From contig JAESUD010000345.1 of assembly GCA_016763335.1 (NCBI GenBank), positions 1 through 6,270 of the forward strand: DNA of 6,270 bases, read 5' to 3'. Each line of letters opens with the position of its first letter. Within the stretch, counting starts at the first letter, position 1. This DNA is from Emcibacteraceae bacterium (GTDB lineage Bacteria; Pseudomonadota; Alphaproteobacteria; Sphingomonadales; Emcibacteraceae). Made by a program: the position numbers and the translations under genes. Below are positions 5,911 through 6,270 of the stretch, piece by piece. The notes beneath the pieces were generated by a model. It had not been told where the DNA came from. It was given only the letters and a program-made list of their open reading frames with translations, and searched no databases.

Positions 5911-6270
5911 CGGATATTCTTATTTCAGGAATTTTGGCGCTTTTGGTTTATGTCAATGTCTATATTGCCCATAACCATGGTGGCAGATGGCTGGAACTAC
6001 TGCCCTTTTCCAGTGCGTATGTCATTGGTATTCTTGTGGCGATCATAAAAATATTTATGCCGGAAATCAATGTTTCCGTCATCGTGCTTTCCGCGATAAT
6101 CAGTATTATCCCCGGTTTTACTGTCAGTGCGGGAATAGTTGAAATGGTTAGTAATCATGTGGTTTCGGGCAGCGCTAACCTGATCGCCGGTGTTATCTAT
6201 TTGCTTAAGCAATTTTTTGGCGCGTGGTTCGGGCTGGCGACTATTGGTTTATTATGGCCGGTAAATGCGG
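5895..6270 (+). CDS. Threonine/serine exporter family, transmembrane part in -1 frame, 3' end outside window
   Basis: The frame starting at ATG 5895 stays open to the right edge (125 codons) and encodes the membrane part missing from the first frame. Hydrophobic helices run through DILISGILALLVYVNVYIA, then SAYVIGILVAIIKIF, VSVIVLSAIISII, and LIAGVIYLLKQFFGAWFGLA. The segment IIPGFTVSAGIVEMVSNHVVSGSANLIAG (about 75-103) carries the IPG...G(I)...L/V-x-SG-x-A/N signature of DUF1212 exporters. The ATG overlaps the first frame's stop by 16 bases and has no good ribosome binding site (only a GGG 4 bases upstream), so independent translation is doubtful. The frame is in fact open from 5820, and its codons just before the ATG (GFSGL) continue a normal first membrane helix. 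Confidence 0.65.
   Translation, partial: MSGNIADILISGILALLVYVNVYIAHNHGGRWLELLPFSSAYVIGILVAIIKIFMPEINVSVIVLSAIISIIPGFTVSAGIVEMVSNHVVSGSANLIAGVIYLLKQFFGAWFGLATIGLLWPVNA

Larger units (their letters stand above)
5473..6270 (+). pseudogene. Threonine/serine exporter gene broken by a -1 frameshift (both halves taken together)
   Basis: Taken as one gene, residues up to about SFILLGL from the first frame followed by GFSGLMSGNIADILISG from the -1 frame give a continuous ThrE/DUF1212 protein: a cytoplasmic domain of about 125 residues, then a membrane domain that the window cuts off. Frame overlap confines the change to 5820-5910, and homology puts it at about 5870-5890. Two short runs there, GGGG (5874-5877) and TTTTT (5882-5886), are likely spots; one extra base in either would restore the frame. 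Explanations are a genuine inactivating deletion, a sequencing or assembly error at a homopolymer, or -1 slippage on the U-run at the Phe codon. The lack of any other stop or damage in the -1 frame suggests a recent mutation or an error. If functional, the protein would export threonine and serine across the inner membrane. Confidence 0.6.

Overview
The window reads as chromosomal DNA from an alphaproteobacterium of moderate GC content. The main support is a perfect GAAC-N7-GAAC motif, the LexA (SOS) operator of Alphaproteobacteria, lying in the promoter of a Y-family DNA polymerase gene. The protein sequences and the tight nadA-nadC pair fit that placement. I cannot name the genus. There are no RNA genes, CRISPR arrays, insertion sequences or phage genes, and no stretch without a gene exceeds about 140 bases.

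Layout from left to right. (1) Positions 2-340, plus strand: the 3'-terminal part of an ArsC/Spx-fold reductase like E. coli YffB. Its start lies off the left edge, because in-frame codons upstream of the first ATG carry the conserved active-site Cys. (2) 411-1157, plus: a classical short-chain dehydrogenase/reductase. (3) Convergent with it, only 3 bases away, a three-gene minus-strand block that probably forms an operon in the order nadA (3964-2957), nadC (2955-2110), EamA/DMT-type membrane transporter (2063-1161). (4) Upstream of nadA on the same strand, 5332-4031: a Y-family translesion polymerase under a LexA-type operator. (5) Divergent from the polymerase, plus strand, 5473 to the right edge: a threonine/serine exporter (ThrE/DUF1212) gene whose two halves lie in different frames, so it is frameshifted, and it runs off the window.

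How the genes work together. NadA and NadC are the quinolinate synthase and quinolinate phosphoribosyltransferase steps of de novo NAD synthesis. The enzyme that makes iminoaspartate (NadB or aspartate dehydrogenase) is not here. The polymerase is expected to be induced by DNA damage. I see no strong terminator between it and nadA, so SOS transcription could run into the NAD genes, but this is only an inference. The reductase, SDR and exporter show no clear functional link with the rest.

Three gene starts were decided from the sequence. nadC starts at 2955 rather than at the TTG at 3018. The transporter starts at the ATG at 2063, which has a good ribosome binding site, rather than at the GTG at 2078. 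The left-edge reductase continues upstream of its first ATG. I found no clear candidate for a wholly new system. The most noteworthy items are the SOS-controlled polymerase of a less-studied Y-family branch and the frameshifted exporter.
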